DNA of 64,000 nucleotides, taken from the NCBI GenBank assembly GCA_963281255.1, contig OY725496.1, positions 3,449,723 to 3,513,722 of the forward strand, written 5' to 3'. Positions 22,623-34,379 of this stretch are shown piece after piece. Below the pieces are notes generated by a model that was not told the DNA's origin, searched no databases, and saw only the letters and a list, made by a program, of their open reading frames with translations. The stretch is from Aphrocallistes beatrix. Its lineage: Eukaryota; Porifera; Hexactinellida; Sceptrulophora; Aphrocallistidae. Position numbers and translations under genes: made by a program. The stretch's first letter is position 1. Each line of letters starts with the position of its first letter.

Positions 22623-25600
22623 TTGATACAGCTGGAATCAGCTCTGAGACTTGTACAGCCTATTCTCACTATCAAGTTCTCACTTCCTTCCTCTCAGTCT
22701 GTCGTCAGGAAGATACAGCCCCAATTCTGTCTCTTATCACCTCCCTCTGTCTCATGTAACCCTGCTCCAGATTTAGACTCTATTTCACACCTATGTGCCA
22801 CCTATCGCTCCTCACTCAACTCCTCTCTATCTCGCTCCCAGTTCTGTCTAGACGTGACTGGGCATGAGTGGGTTTGGATGGCAGAGTACCTGTTTCCACC
22901 AGATTATATTTACTCAGTAGCAGCTGTTGTGGAATCCAACACTTTTGGAGTAGAAATACCAACACTCAGGTTTCTACACTGTAAAACTAACTATGCAGAA
23001 TGTAGTTCATAAGTGATAGCATTCATTATTAGATCAGAGTTCCTACTAGTCACTACTCACGATCTATCTGCTGTGTCCTTGCAGTTCAAGCCTCATCCTC
23101 AATCAGCTATCAGCTATGTGCAGGGGAGCTGGCAGATAGGAACAGATGTACTCACTCTCCTTGGAGGAGATGTGATTATTCGGCAGGAAGATGCTCTCTT
23201 TACATTTGATTGGAATGTAAGTTATGACTCGACAGAATGATTTCATTAGTTCCAGTTCTGAATTCTTTCTTTTATGCACGTATCTCAATGCGATTATTGT
23301 AGTTTATTTATTTATTCAGTCTACTTCACCTGAGCTCACTTGTGAGGCTCTGAATCAGTCCGTATCTCAGATAGAAGTGTTCGGGAATGGATTCATCGCC
23401 GCTAGTAAGGTGACTGCAAATCGAGTCTCATTGATAATACACACATCATACCATATTATACTTTGCAAATACAGTCGAACCTGCTATAACGGCCACTCTA
23501 TATAACGGTCACCTGTCTATAGCGGTCACCAATGAACAGTCCCGTCCGAAATTCCAAATATTGAACCTGTGTATAGCGGTCACCTGCTCAACGCGGCCAG
23601 CGGCCACCCTAAAACTGTCTATAACGGCCATCACTTTTTTCCTTTTATGTGTTTATTACCGGACCTGTTACGAACGATAAAGTTCATGTAATTACTTCAA
23701 GTAATGGATTTCTAAAAACTTTATTTATTGCACTACGTTGATACCTTTTGGGATTAAGACAATCACCTGTATATAACGGTCACTTGTGTATAACGGCCAA
23801 TTTTGTCCAGTCCCTTGGGTGCAGGGGTTTATCTAGGTGCTCGGCCGGCACTTATAGGTGCCAGTCTGGTGTCGTCCGAGGAGCCAAGGTGCTTGCAGTG
23901 TGATTCGATTTTGGTGCTGGGTTTCCATCATCCCTGAAATTACAAGATAAACCCCTGTTTGGGTGCCATATAACTTTTATCACCTTCTAAAAAGTGCCGG
24001 ACTGGGAAATCCTAGATAAACCCATGCTTGGGTGGCCGTTATGTACAGGTTCCACTGTTGTATTATATTTTTGTTTTTATCAGTACGGACTCATCTGGAT
24101 AGAACTTCATAATCGCACATCTTATTCGGTAAGTTGTATCTATTCACACTTATTATTCCTCTTTACGTATTATCAACATCGTCTATCTGTGTCACAGATG
24201 TCATTGCTTTCACAAGGACATTGCCCTCGCAGCATCTTCCTAGACAAGAGACCTCCCATCAGATTCGGACTCTACTCCTTGGAAGGAGGGGTAGAGAGAG
24301 GAGCCGTGGTGCTTATTGGAGAGAGAGGTAGCAGCTGGTCTTATAGTATAGGATGATCAGATGTATCATTACACTTATGTGCATGCCATTCTATGTAGGA
24401 GAAGCTACCACATTGCTAGAGTTCAATTTGAAAAACCAACTCTCTACATTATTGTCTCCATCTCAAATTAGTAAGCGTTGCGATTTCAACTCAACATTTA
24501 CACATGAAATACCTTTATTAATAAACATCAATTGTAACTCTCTAACGCAGGAAACATGACTATCACTTCTGTTCTCTACTCGTGGGTTGGCGATGATATT
24601 ATGATTTTGTTGACTGACTCAGAGCAATCTCTTTTAGCCACTTTTGATAGTGGTGAGTTAGCACTGCAGTAAATTATAATACAACTCTCATAGTTTGATT
24701 CATTCGTATTATATTAACTTGTTCGAATATTTTACTGAAAGACTTCTGTAGACAAGAACCTCTCCAAACTCTCCAAATTCCCAGAACTCCCTTCACATAG
24801 TAAGAAAATATGCTCGAATTACTGCTAAATATTAATGTGTGAGTGACTTTTCATTGTATATTTCGTGTACAGATGCGACAGGTTTGGTTAAAGCAGCCAC
24901 TGCTTCCCATCTGCATGGGAACCTCTCTTTAACCATTCGAGACATGAGAACTCTCTCCAACACTGAGATTTTGCTCTGGGGCAGCACTCTCCTCTACAGG
25001 TAAGGAAGCAGGACATATCCATTAACTGCTTAATTGATCTTATTGCAATTAATTGTTTCCTCAGTCCTGACTTCGGGAGGAGCTTCTACTGGTTCTCTGA
25101 GGTTAGACAGCCAGTCTCGAGTGTGGCGGTCTATCCTGATGGAAGGGCCATTGCTACTACACAGTCTAACCAGGCACTAAAATACACACATTGAACGTAG
25201 CTACCCGTGTGTCAAGATGTTATGTTGCATTTAATCTAGGTTTTCTATACTTCTATCTCATCGCTGGAACTAATAGAGCTCTCACACCCGCCTCTTCTAA
25301 ATAGCTCTGTGGTCTCATTTCAGTTCACACACGATGACGTCATTGAATGGGTGAGTTATTTTACTAGCTATATCGAATTGTTATTATTTATTATTTACTC
25401 ATCATATGACTCTTTCCAGACCTCACTTCCCGTTGGCAGTTCTCCCCTAGTCACACGCTATACCATTCACTCCCACCCACACCTCCCTGATCCAGACACA
25501 TACTCTCCTCCCAACTGCTCCTCACATCTCAACTCTACTGTTCTCCTAAACTCGTCTATCTATCTCCTTTCCCACGCAGAGTGGATCTCCCACATCTCTT

Positions 25601-28600
25601 CCCCTCCTAACACCTCCTGCTCCTACTCAGGACTTTCTCTCCTCTCTTCTCACTGTACCACCCTCACCAGAGACGCACACCAGTTCATCACGCCGTTACA
25701 AAACTCCCTGTACTACCATCCTGACCAGTTCTCTCCCTCCTATCTGTACGACTGTTCCCAGAAGACTGACGGACTACCGTCTTACATCTATCTCGACAAA
25801 TCCTACGCATTCAACATATCTCTACTCTTCTATCTTGACGCTTCTTTCCCTTGTCTCACTCAATATGGTAAGAATTCTTTTCTCTCATCATTTTATCACT
25901 AGATACTTACAGTATTATAGAGGTACGATTCGTGGCGGTCAAAATAGGAATTTTGACACTTAAGTAACAATTCGACAGCCTATGGTATTCTTACGCGGTG
26001 TACGCATCGGATCAGGATTTTAGTAAATCAACTAATATCATAGAGTAGTATCAATTTATTGTACTGCCCGTATCCCGTATGACACGAACGGTTTGTCATG
26101 AATTCATCAGTATATAACCTCAATATTTCATTAGATGAGGATAGAACCAACACTCCTCGAATATCAGCGTCCGTGTCTAATGAAATGCTAGAGATACAAC
26201 AGACATCACTCTATCATCCGACCACGCACACACTCCAGTATGCGGTTAGTTAATCATTAACAATACGTTTTAATTATGCCTATCTCCCGCACTTATCTCT
26301 CGTTGTTTCGGTATTGTTAAAATGACTAGAAATGGAAGATATTTTCGTTTGAATGTTGATGCGGTTAAATGTTCGAATATCTGATGTATTCTTGTTTGAT
26401 CCTATTTTTAGACAAATTGTCAATTGTTAGATTATATTTATAAAGTTGTCTGTTGTTCGAGTTTATAATTTACCTGATTTATATAGGATTCGAGTTGGAA
26501 TTGTAGATACAGAATCTGACAACTTTATATAAGTGTATCCAATAATGTTATACCGTAAGATACGTAATTATTTTATCTCGGATTAGATATCTTTGCAAGT
26601 GAATCAGAGTCTCAACATTAAACTATTTTCTGGGAGCAGTATAGCATCTTCCGAACTGAAACTTAAAGTCAGTTTGAATCTCATTTAATATTCTTCGAAT
26701 ACTCCCACTATTCACGGGCTATTATACAACTACTGTGTTAGGTGTATCCATCGGGAAGTGCTTGCCCTAGTCTCTCTCCTAGCACGACTACTGTGTTTAT
26801 CGGCTGTCCCTCGAATCTCTCTATTGTCTATAATAAGAAACAGTCGGAAGTAGATGATATCTGGATAAAGCCAGATGTTTGTGAGGCGAATCCTAACGTG
26901 TCCTGTGTATTCTTTGATTTTAGTGAGTAAATGCATACCATTACGGTACTTGTGCTGAACTTTAATGCTATTCCTTGAACTTAAGATATTTCATTTACAA
27001 AATTATATTTTGTTTGTGAATGCTCTGTGTTGACTTAATTAATTATGCAATATCGCCACTTTAATTATTTCATATTTCTACCCTAGAATTCACTCCCCAA
27101 TTCCTCATAATGGACGAGTTACGGCAGAAGAGCATTCCTTTCAAAGGCTACTACTCTCTGAAACCGGTCGCAGCTGGCCTTACTCTGGACAGAATGAACT
27201 ACTTCCATAACGTCACCGAGTGAGTCAGCACTGTACACTGCATAGCTTGTGCTAACTGCATTTTATCAATCGTGAATATTTATGTTCGATGAAGTTCTCT
27301 AGGTCTCTGGGCGGTCACCAGACAAATCAAGAATCCCACAACTCTGCACACGGAGCTGGCGGCAGAAATACAGTGCGTGTCTGCTGCTATTGATGAACTT
27401 GCACAGCTGATTTATTATTTTATTGCATCTACGTGTATGTAGGTGGATCTGTATCTACAACAGTTACTGTGCAGACATTAATCCCAGCCCAGAGTACGGC
27501 ATTCCGATATACTACCTGACTCTAGAATTCTCTACCAGGTAGTCACCAATATTCTACAATCCTAATTAGCTAATAACATGTACTAGTCAAGCAGTGCTAA
27601 ATGATATAGAATTCATTAACTACATATTCTAACGAAATTAATATATTATACAGACTTGTTTCAACGGAGCAAATGACGGATAGCTTTATGTTAATGTTTG
27701 TTGCTACTAACGTTATTTTCTACTCTAATCTAGCTTGGATGAAGCCAACAGCAACTTCTGCCACTTCACCACGCAATTCACTGTTCTGATATACGGAATC
27801 CCTCTAGGACCTATGGGTACTATTGTCTCGTTTAGTGTGAGTTGTAATTACGTTTCTGAGTTTTACATACCTGCCAACATTATTAGAGTCAATTCCCTGG
27901 ACCCATAACTAATTTCCCCTAGACATTTACTGATATCCCTTACGCGATTTTGTTTATTTAAGGAAATATTTTACAAAATAAAAACCTATATTAATATTTC
28001 AATGATTCACATACCACCAACCGTTCAGGGATTTGCTTGTCCAATCGCTCCTGACTGCTTTGTGGGCCCAAATTATTTAAAATCTTAAAAATTTGCGGGA
28101 AGTATTTGTTAAATATAAAATAGTACTACAAATTAATAAATAAAATCACATATTCAATCCAAGTCATGAACACAATCCAAAATGTATGTAAGGGAAATTA
28201 AAAAATAAAAATCTCTCTGAAAGACCTGTTCAGATTATAGTGGACAAATATTTGATATATCATGGATAAAAGGATTATAGCTGAATCTTAGTCTAAATAT
28301 TTACAAAAAATAATATAGTAAAACTCACTTGTAAGTACTAAATTTTCAAGATTCGGAGCTAACTACCCTAGCTTTCACTTGAAAAATCTATGAATTAGAA
28401 TGATTGTTCCGACACCATATAGTAAAGTTAGGAGAAAAATGCAGACACTCGAAATGATAGGAATCCACGTATTGTAGTAGCAAACTGCTGAGAATTGGCA
28501 TATAGTTCCTCTTGGATGGGATTTTGGAAAGTACAGATCTTCCGGTCTGTAAGCGATTAGTTGGATATTCCTTGGATCACAATCAGAAATATTGCGAAAA

Positions 28601-30938
28601 TCGCACAATATGCTGGAATTTCCTCCTCTGTAAACTCTTCTCTTTAGATGTACGTAGTTCAATTGATTCACTGGAATTGGGTAAAACTGTCACACTTATA
28701 TCAAATTTTCTGTAATGCATCTTGTATTATTTTCATTACAAATCGTTTCGTTTATATAAGTAACAATTGGGTTATTTTGAACTTCGTTTTTATATTCATA
28801 ACAAAATCTATCAGGCAATAGCGTAAAAATATTTGCGGAAAAAATGTAGCATGGCTTTGGCGAGGGATAAAAATCAAGTTCCAGTGTTTCGATGCTTTTG
28901 GATATATTATGGAAGTAGGTACCAGCAGGTAACCACAATTCAAAATAGTCTATATCGGAAACATTAGTGATTTTGATGTTTTGTTCCAAAAAGTCAGATT
29001 CTATAGGTTTGGAATAAAAATGAATGGATTCCCAACATGTTTCATTCTTTAAATCAATGCTATTCGTATATTCTACTGGATCTAAGTACGTGGTAGGAGA
29101 GTAGGTGAATGAGTACTCTAACTGCCCTTCACAAAGGAGATCAGACTGTGTCTCATTCATGAGAATATAATCCCCAGATCTCAGCGTTAGAGGTGCAGCC
29201 CATTTGATGTGTAGAAACTGACTGCAAAATCCTGCAATGAGGAGACTTGCAACGGAAGTAATGACCAGATGATGAGCTAGTATGATCCTGTCTTGATGTC
29301 GTAATTTATTAAAATGCGGATTATTCAATTCCTGTACATTTGAAGTCGGAACTGCGATGAAATCTTCTCTACGATATCTGTAGGGGTTGTTCCTTAGACT
29401 TCCTATGTAGAACCATAATTTCCACAGAAATATAATGTAGAGGAGAGTTGGAAGGAAACTTAGAAGCCCTGCAGTGATTCCAATAGAAACTTGAGTTTCC
29501 GTGAAGGATTTGAGAGTGTAATTAACACTTAATAGAGCCAGTAAGTAAATGAAGTGACATTCTAACAAGTTTGTCCCCAAATTCACTAATGTTGTGAAAA
29601 AATAACCGACTGTGAATATTTTGAATAATTGAATGGCTAATCTAACCCTCATTATGTGACCCTGCCCCACCTCTTCAATCATTAACTGATTATCTCTGTT
29701 CTCTCTTTCTTTTAATTTGATCGTCTTGAAGGCTACTCGTAGTAATACAAAGGACATAACTGTCAGCATCGCATTTTCAAACAGTTCAAAGCTTTTCCTC
29801 AGAAGCGGAAAAGGAAGAAAGAAAGAGTAAATAATCCCTGAAGTTTTCTGATCAACTGAAAAACGATAGTTTATTGAATTTAGAATCCAAAACCCAATGT
29901 TCGACTTAGAAAAGAGAACAAACAGAGCTCGTATTGCGAATATTTTGATCCAAACCCAGAATGAAAAGTTGTATTTTTGAATATAACATACAATTTGATA
30001 TATCAGAATAGCTGCGAAAAATATAATTGCATTTTCTCCCAGACCCTGAAATGCTTCAATACAATACATGACATAGTTGTTTGTAGGGATGGAAATGTAA
30101 TTAATATCCTTAAAAGACCCTTTTTGAGAATTCGTGAGAAAAGATATGATTGTTCTGAAGGAATGTTTGTTCGAATATTTGCCCAACTGGTGAAACAATG
30201 CCAGCATGTACGTAGCATTTACACTGCATACAATGGTGAACGTTATGTAGACAATTAGAGAGAGGAGGAGACAGTAAATAATCTTGAAATGTGCGTAATA
30301 AGCTTCGTACTGTACACTGTCATCATCTCCTCGGTAGATCTTAACGATATTTTTGTATTTTAAGACCTGCTTAAAAAGTTCGGCAGACATTCTGAGTGCC
30401 ACTGGAAAGCTGACCACAGCAATGAGGAACTTTCCTATGTATGTCAATGTATAGATTATAAATGCGTAAAATGGTAGAGTGACTACTCCTGTCAGTAACA
30501 TGTCCCATATCGGAGTCATTATTCCAGATCCAATCTCTTCTGTTAATTCCTATTTTATCTTTTGAGTTACTCCACATACACATAGAGGTGTAATGTATAC
30601 TCCACATTCCTGGAGCATAATTATCCATCTGCTATGTATGCCATACTATTATTTGCATATATAGTATTACTAGTAATAAAATACTTTTGAAACTTTTTCC
30701 TAACGAACTTGTTCTACTGGCCACAATCTTACTGTAGGTATCGCTGGTGATCTACATCATCTTAGCAATACTAGGCTATCCCGTGTATCTCTACAGAAAA
30801 GAGATACAGAAAACAATAACAGAACCTGTTTATAATCGGTTTTATAGTTTGGTGGAAAGTCTCCTCATAGAAATCACTCGCTTCAGACAGGACTCTTATC
30901 TCAAGAGGAGGAGTAATAAAGTGCAAGCAAGTCAATGA
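22623..30938 (+). CDS. CATSPERG: CatSper channel auxiliary subunit gamma
   Basis: Multi-exon gene for a single-pass subunit whose large ectodomain caps the sperm flagellar CatSper Ca2+ channel. Exons seen: first frame from 22,623; a second ending 23,216; 23,320-23,409; 24,084-24,128; 24,198-24,327; 24,399-24,470; 24,551-24,652; 24,752-24,799; 24,873-24,999; 25,065-25,173; 25,240-25,350; 25,420-25,867; 26,135-26,244; 26,742-26,922; 27,087-27,219; 27,295-27,372; 27,443-27,538; 27,734-27,836; 30,738-30,938. Family match rests on the C-terminal half: GCPSNLSIVYN, NVSCVFFDF, FLIMDEL, GYYSLKPV, WICIYNSYC, NFCHFTTQFTVLIYGIPL, then a TM segment (VSFSVSLVIYIILAILGY) and a short basic tail. The exon ending at 25,173 needs a GC donor, because a GT donor would leave TGA in frame. 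The junction between the first two exons has an in-frame TAA and needs a very short intron (about 39-52 nt). The leader exon is unresolved. Confidence 0.82.
23472..24057. mobile_element. pogo-like MITE carrying a nested hAT insertion
   Basis: Same element and intron position as 6193-6577 (CAGTCGAACCTG start, CCACTG end), but enlarged by the 205-bp insertion at 23,822-24,026. Confidence 0.7.
23822..24026. mobile_element. nested hAT MITE, 8-bp TSD, with empty site in the paralog
   Basis: Ends CAGGGGTTTATCTAGG and CCTAGATAAACCCATG are near-perfect inverted repeats. CTTGGGTG flanks it on both sides (23,814-23,821 and 24,027-24,034). The equivalent site in the first copy (about 6547-6554) has CTTGGGTG once, so the insertion happened after the duplication of the CATSPERG exons. 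Confidence 0.88.
28375..30519 (-). CDS. multi-pass membrane protein nested in CATSPERG intron
   Basis: A 607-codon frame starts at ATG 30,519 and runs through about nine to ten hydrophobic segments, then an extracellular-looking region with many Asn-x-Ser/Thr sites and Cys. It stops at 28,696-28,698, but the same frame continues after two stops as a further domain (residues RRVYRGGNSSILCDFRN to CQFSAVCYYN) with one more TM segment and a short tail. A 69-nt intron (28,739-28,671, GTAATG...TTCCAG) removes both stops and keeps the frame, giving about 691 aa. That intron is inferred. A possible acceptor at about 30,545 (TTAACAG) leaves room for an upstream exon. I do not recognise the family; STRA6 was considered and does not match. 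It lies entirely within the 2.9-kb last CATSPERG intron on the opposite strand. Confidence 0.7.
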
Positions 30939-31067
30939 TAAGCAGTTGATGCACGAATTGATTTTACTATTTGATGCTAGTTTGATTTATCAGCGATATA
31001 CGTATAATATGTAACGCGTATGTGGGTACTAGCTTCTTGCATTGCTAGAATTTAGAATTTAAAGTTA

Positions 31068-31460
31068 CAAGCGCGCATTGCACACTTGAGTAGCGCGGCT
31101 AGCGGACACTTTGTGTCCGCAGAGTCACCCTGCGGGCGTCTGGGAATATCAACGTATTCAGAAGTCGTACGGGTACCAAATATTGATTACTTTCACTCCA
31201 TTTCAAATTTTCTTACTTTATGAATTTAACAAAAAGAATTTATCAATTTAAGTACGAAATACAATATTTGGAATCTACACCTTTACAAGCAACAGGTCAA
31301 TACGATGCTGAAACCTGTATTTTCCAACATATATTTGAAACTTATTTACTTTACGTATCTATTGTAAACAAAAACAGACGAAATATTTATCATTTAGATT
31401 CGAAAATACGATATTCTGATTCTATACCCCTAAAAAACAGTTCAACAGTTGAAAGATAGT
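31068..31460 (-). mobile_element. Helitron-like element, 3' end plus one 141-bp unit
   Basis: In reverse orientation it starts with the CTTG terminus (31,068-31,071, flanked by A) and GC stem-loops including GCGGACACAAAGTGTCCGC. Sequence matching one unit of the 141-bp repeat at 49.2-49.9 kb follows at 31,240-31,455. The 5' terminus is missing. The 79-codon plus-strand frame over it is an artefact. Confidence 0.55.
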
Positions 31461-31803
31461 CTCTAGCTTTTCTAAATTCTTCAAAAGCTGTGAAAATATC
31501 ACGCTGCAAATAGTATCACCTCCACTATTCTATGCTCTTCATAAACAATCTTTTTATAGGTGCTTAATTTTTTTCTAACTTATTGATAATTATTCGACAA
31601 GTGAATGATTGTCTCACTCAACTTTTACGGTTACAAAATGGATTTATAAATTAAAGTGAATTATGCCTATAACTGTCACTTGTAATGGTCACCTAAGATA
31701 GTCCCGTTGGCTTAATTTGTATGTTGTCTGTTGCCTACATTTACAGTTTCCTCAACTAGACCAATTCAAATGAGTTTTAATTAGCATTTGTATTGTAGCA
31801 TTT

Positions 31804-33264
31804 ATGAAGACGTTTCAAACAATTTTGTTGAAGATCAAGACTAGATTTGATAGACACCTTCACAACATAATCGTATTGGGTTTTGCCTTTCACTTTATTT
31901 TCGTTGCTTTCGCCACCACACAATCTCTCTCAGTTTCTGCATTGAAAACTTCGGTTTTCCACACGAATTCCACTCAAGCACAAAACATCTTAATTCAGAA
32001 CATCGGATACTACGCATTACTATTCCTGTATGCGTTCTTCACCGTTTCAAATGTCATTGCACCATCAGTGATAAGACTGATCGGTTCAAAAACTTCCCTA
32101 TTTATAGCCGCGATCACGTACGTTGTATTCGTGACTGCCTACATATACCCCCTGGTGTACACTCTCTACATCACGGCCGTTTTGATCGGCATAGGAGCGG
32201 CACTCTTATGGACAGCACAGGGTCAGATACTGCTGGATAATTCAGATGAAAGAACTATTGACAGAAATAGTGGCATATTCTTAGCATTCCTGACTTCGAA
32301 TTTCGTTATTGGCAATTTGTTCGTTTTCCTATACTTAGGAGATTCCGTGGACATCACTGCTTTTGATCGCTACATAATTTTCTCAGTCCTCAGTTTCATT
32401 GGAATAATCGGCGTACTTTTAATTCTGTTAATTCTTCCAAATAAACAGACAGACTCGGCAAAAGAAGATAAGAAAATAAGGAATTTAAAGTCGATAATAG
32501 TGGAGTTCCTGAAAGGCCTCCTAGATGTGTTTCGTTTGTTTCTGCGTGTCAAAACATGCTTACTGATACCGATGTTTTACAGTAGCGGACTGATGATAAA
32601 TCTCTACGCCGGGGGAGTGTATGCGACCTGTTTCGGCAACATATTGGCTCCTGGATTTAGAGTGCGTTACGCAGCTCTTTCTTTACTCTTGTCCGGGGTG
32701 GGAGGGATGTTTGGGAGTATTTGTTTTGCAATTAACGGTCGCTTGCCTAAGCGACTCACTCGCAAAACTTTATTTCTACTAGTTGTGATAGTGTGCTCAA
32801 TTGCAATTATTCTGATTTACTACAATATGCCTCGCGATTGTAATTTCCCACAGGCACCTCATAACGCTCTCTTAACTGATGGGACACTGATAAAACCTTC
32901 CAATCTCATCCTTGCATTGTCCTGCTCTGTCCTTTTAGGGGTCGCGGATTCGATTTTAAAGTCTCTAATTTATTCAATAATAGCTTCCACTTATGAGAAG
33001 TCAATGGGCGCTGCTATAATAGGAATCTACAAATTGTTTGAATCTGTCGCGTTAATGCTCGGATTCTTTTACAATCCATTATTGAATCTGTATTGGCAAC
33101 TTTTGATTGTGGAGGTCATGATTACACTCTCATTCATTGGATTTGTTTGTGTCGAGCTGTTAACGGGAATGACCAGGAAAAAGAATGCACTGGCGGACTC
33201 TCAGATTCAATTACAAGTGATGCCGCAAGAAGATATCGCTTCTGAAGATTCGCTAAATTTATAA
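31804..33264 (+). CDS. MFSD11: UNC93-like major facilitator, MFSD11 type
   Basis: Single open frame of 486 aa with about 12 hydrophobic segments, the normal length and topology for MFSD11. Family marks visible: NIIVLGFAFHFIFVAF in TM1, SNVIAPSVI after TM2, LLWTAQGQ at residues 134-141, the DER...RNSGIF motif at 148-159, YATCFG in the second half, and LLGVADS. MFSD11 is an orphan solute-carrier-type protein related to UNC93; its substrate is not known. The gene has no introns, unlike most neighbours, so it may be an old retrocopy or an ancestrally intronless sponge gene. It begins about 870 bp after the CATSPERG stop on the same strand. Confidence 0.88.
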   Translation: MKTFQTILLKIKTRFDRHLHNIIVLGFAFHFIFVAFATTQSLSVSALKTSVFHTNSTQAQNILIQNIGYYALLFLYAFFTVSNVIAPSVIRLIGSKTSLFIAAITYVVFVTAYIYPLVYTLYITAVLIGIGAALLWTAQGQILLDNSDERTIDRNSGIFLAFLTSNFVIGNLFVFLYLGDSVDITAFDRYIIFSVLSFIGIIGVLLILLILPNKQTDSAKEDKKIRNLKSIIVEFLKGLLDVFRLFLRVKTCLLIPMFYSSGLMINLYAGGVYATCFGNILAPGFRVRYAALSLLLSGVGGMFGSICFAINGRLPKRLTRKTLFLLVVIVCSIAIILIYYNMPRDCNFPQAPHNALLTDGTLIKPSNLILALSCSVLLGVADSILKSLIYSIIASTYEKSMGAAIIGIYKLFESVALMLGFFYNPLLNLYWQLLIVEVMITLSFIGFVCVELLTGMTRKKNALADSQIQLQVMPQEDIASEDSLNL

Positions 33265-33779
33265 TATCGTACTCTTTTATTGGTGTATTAATAGCATAGT
33301 CTTATTTTTAAGTTAAGTGCACTACGTATATAGTGATATTTAAGTTCTTTGTTTTAATTCACGATTTCTTTTGAGTTATAAGGAAACACAAATAAACTAT
33401 AGTAGTATATTAAATTAAATTTCTAATATATTTAAAAGCTATAAATAGCTTTACAGGCGAAATCTTTTAAGTATCCTCTATCCCTTATTCGCATGGAGCT
33501 ATGTGCCAATATAATAGTATAAGATGCACCGGGACTGTTACGTAGCGAATTATATCAATTAAAATTTTATGATAATAATGTGATATTTCATTGTTGAAGC
33601 ACACGATGGTTATTCAAATTCAGTTATAATTTTTTATAAATAATTTATTTAAATAGTGTTGTAATTGAAAATATATCAGGATACCACGTCATATAATGTC
33701 TTGTACTTGTGACTTTCAAAGAAATCGTCTTCAAGTTTCCATCTTCAGTGCTTCATATCATTTTATGAACTTTTTGAAT
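33265..33779. other. 3' flank of the transporter gene, no gene seen
   Basis: AT-rich sequence, probably including the transporter 3' UTR. No coding pattern. Confidence 0.5.
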
Positions 33780-34125
33780 GTATATACTTATACGTGTATA
33801 CAGCTTGGAGTTATCAGCATCACACCAGTTAAGACCTCGTAAACTCTTGTGCAAATTTCCCTCCACCTCTATCCGCCCTCTCTTCCCATCACCTAACTGT
33901 GTACTGATCGACGCACTGTTTGTCACGTCTCGTATCTATCTCATGTGCTCTCTGCTTCAGTTTGATACCCTCCTCTTCATAGGTCTTGAACTGAACTTTT
34001 TACTCATTCACAAGTGTACATTATCTGTTGCCAGTCGAGCGTTGTTATTCTTTAGAGTCTGCAACTGTGTTTCCAATTCTTTGCGTTCTCTGATCCTAGA
34101 AAGTGCTGCCTCATAGCCTGTCTCA
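33780..34125 (-). pseudogene. coiled-coil gene fragment
   Basis: On the minus strand one frame reads GYEAALSRIRERKELETQL and continues as a heptad-rich helix until a stop. A second frame then reads KTYEEEGIKLKQRAHEID before another stop. The amphipathic, charged composition is coiled-coil protein, broken by at least one frameshift. I cannot name the parent gene. The plus-strand frame over the same bases is its shadow. Confidence 0.5.
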
Positions 34126-34379
34126 TGTCTGTACGTTAGAGTTCATAAATAGCAGGAATATAGCACTTAATTAATGCAACATTAATTAGGACATATATTT
34201 GGTTTGTTGAATTAAAAACCAGTAGTTAGTGGCAACCTGGAGACCACGGAGAATTTTGTATTACTGTTAATGAGAGGGTCCACATAATGTAGAAATATTG
34301 CAATAGATCGATGCTAAATAGCAAAACCACTGAGACATTTAATTCTAATCTAAATCATCGTATCAATATTGGATAAACA

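Larger units (their letters stand above)
21098..25990 (+). repeat. segmental duplication B of the CATSPERG 5' region
   Basis: Partner of 4,625-8,594. It is longer mainly because of insertions around 21,780-22,550 and the hAT element at 23,822-24,026. It retains an open reading frame where the other copy is frameshifted and continues into the C-terminal exons. Confidence 0.85.

Noticed and set aside
26730..26936. Minus-strand 68-codon frame
   Set aside because: It is the complement of a well-supported CATSPERG exon (26,742-26,922).
28375..30519. STRA6 retinol receptor identity for the nested gene
   Set aside because: Number of TM segments is roughly similar, but none of the motifs I know from STRA6 match; left unnamed.
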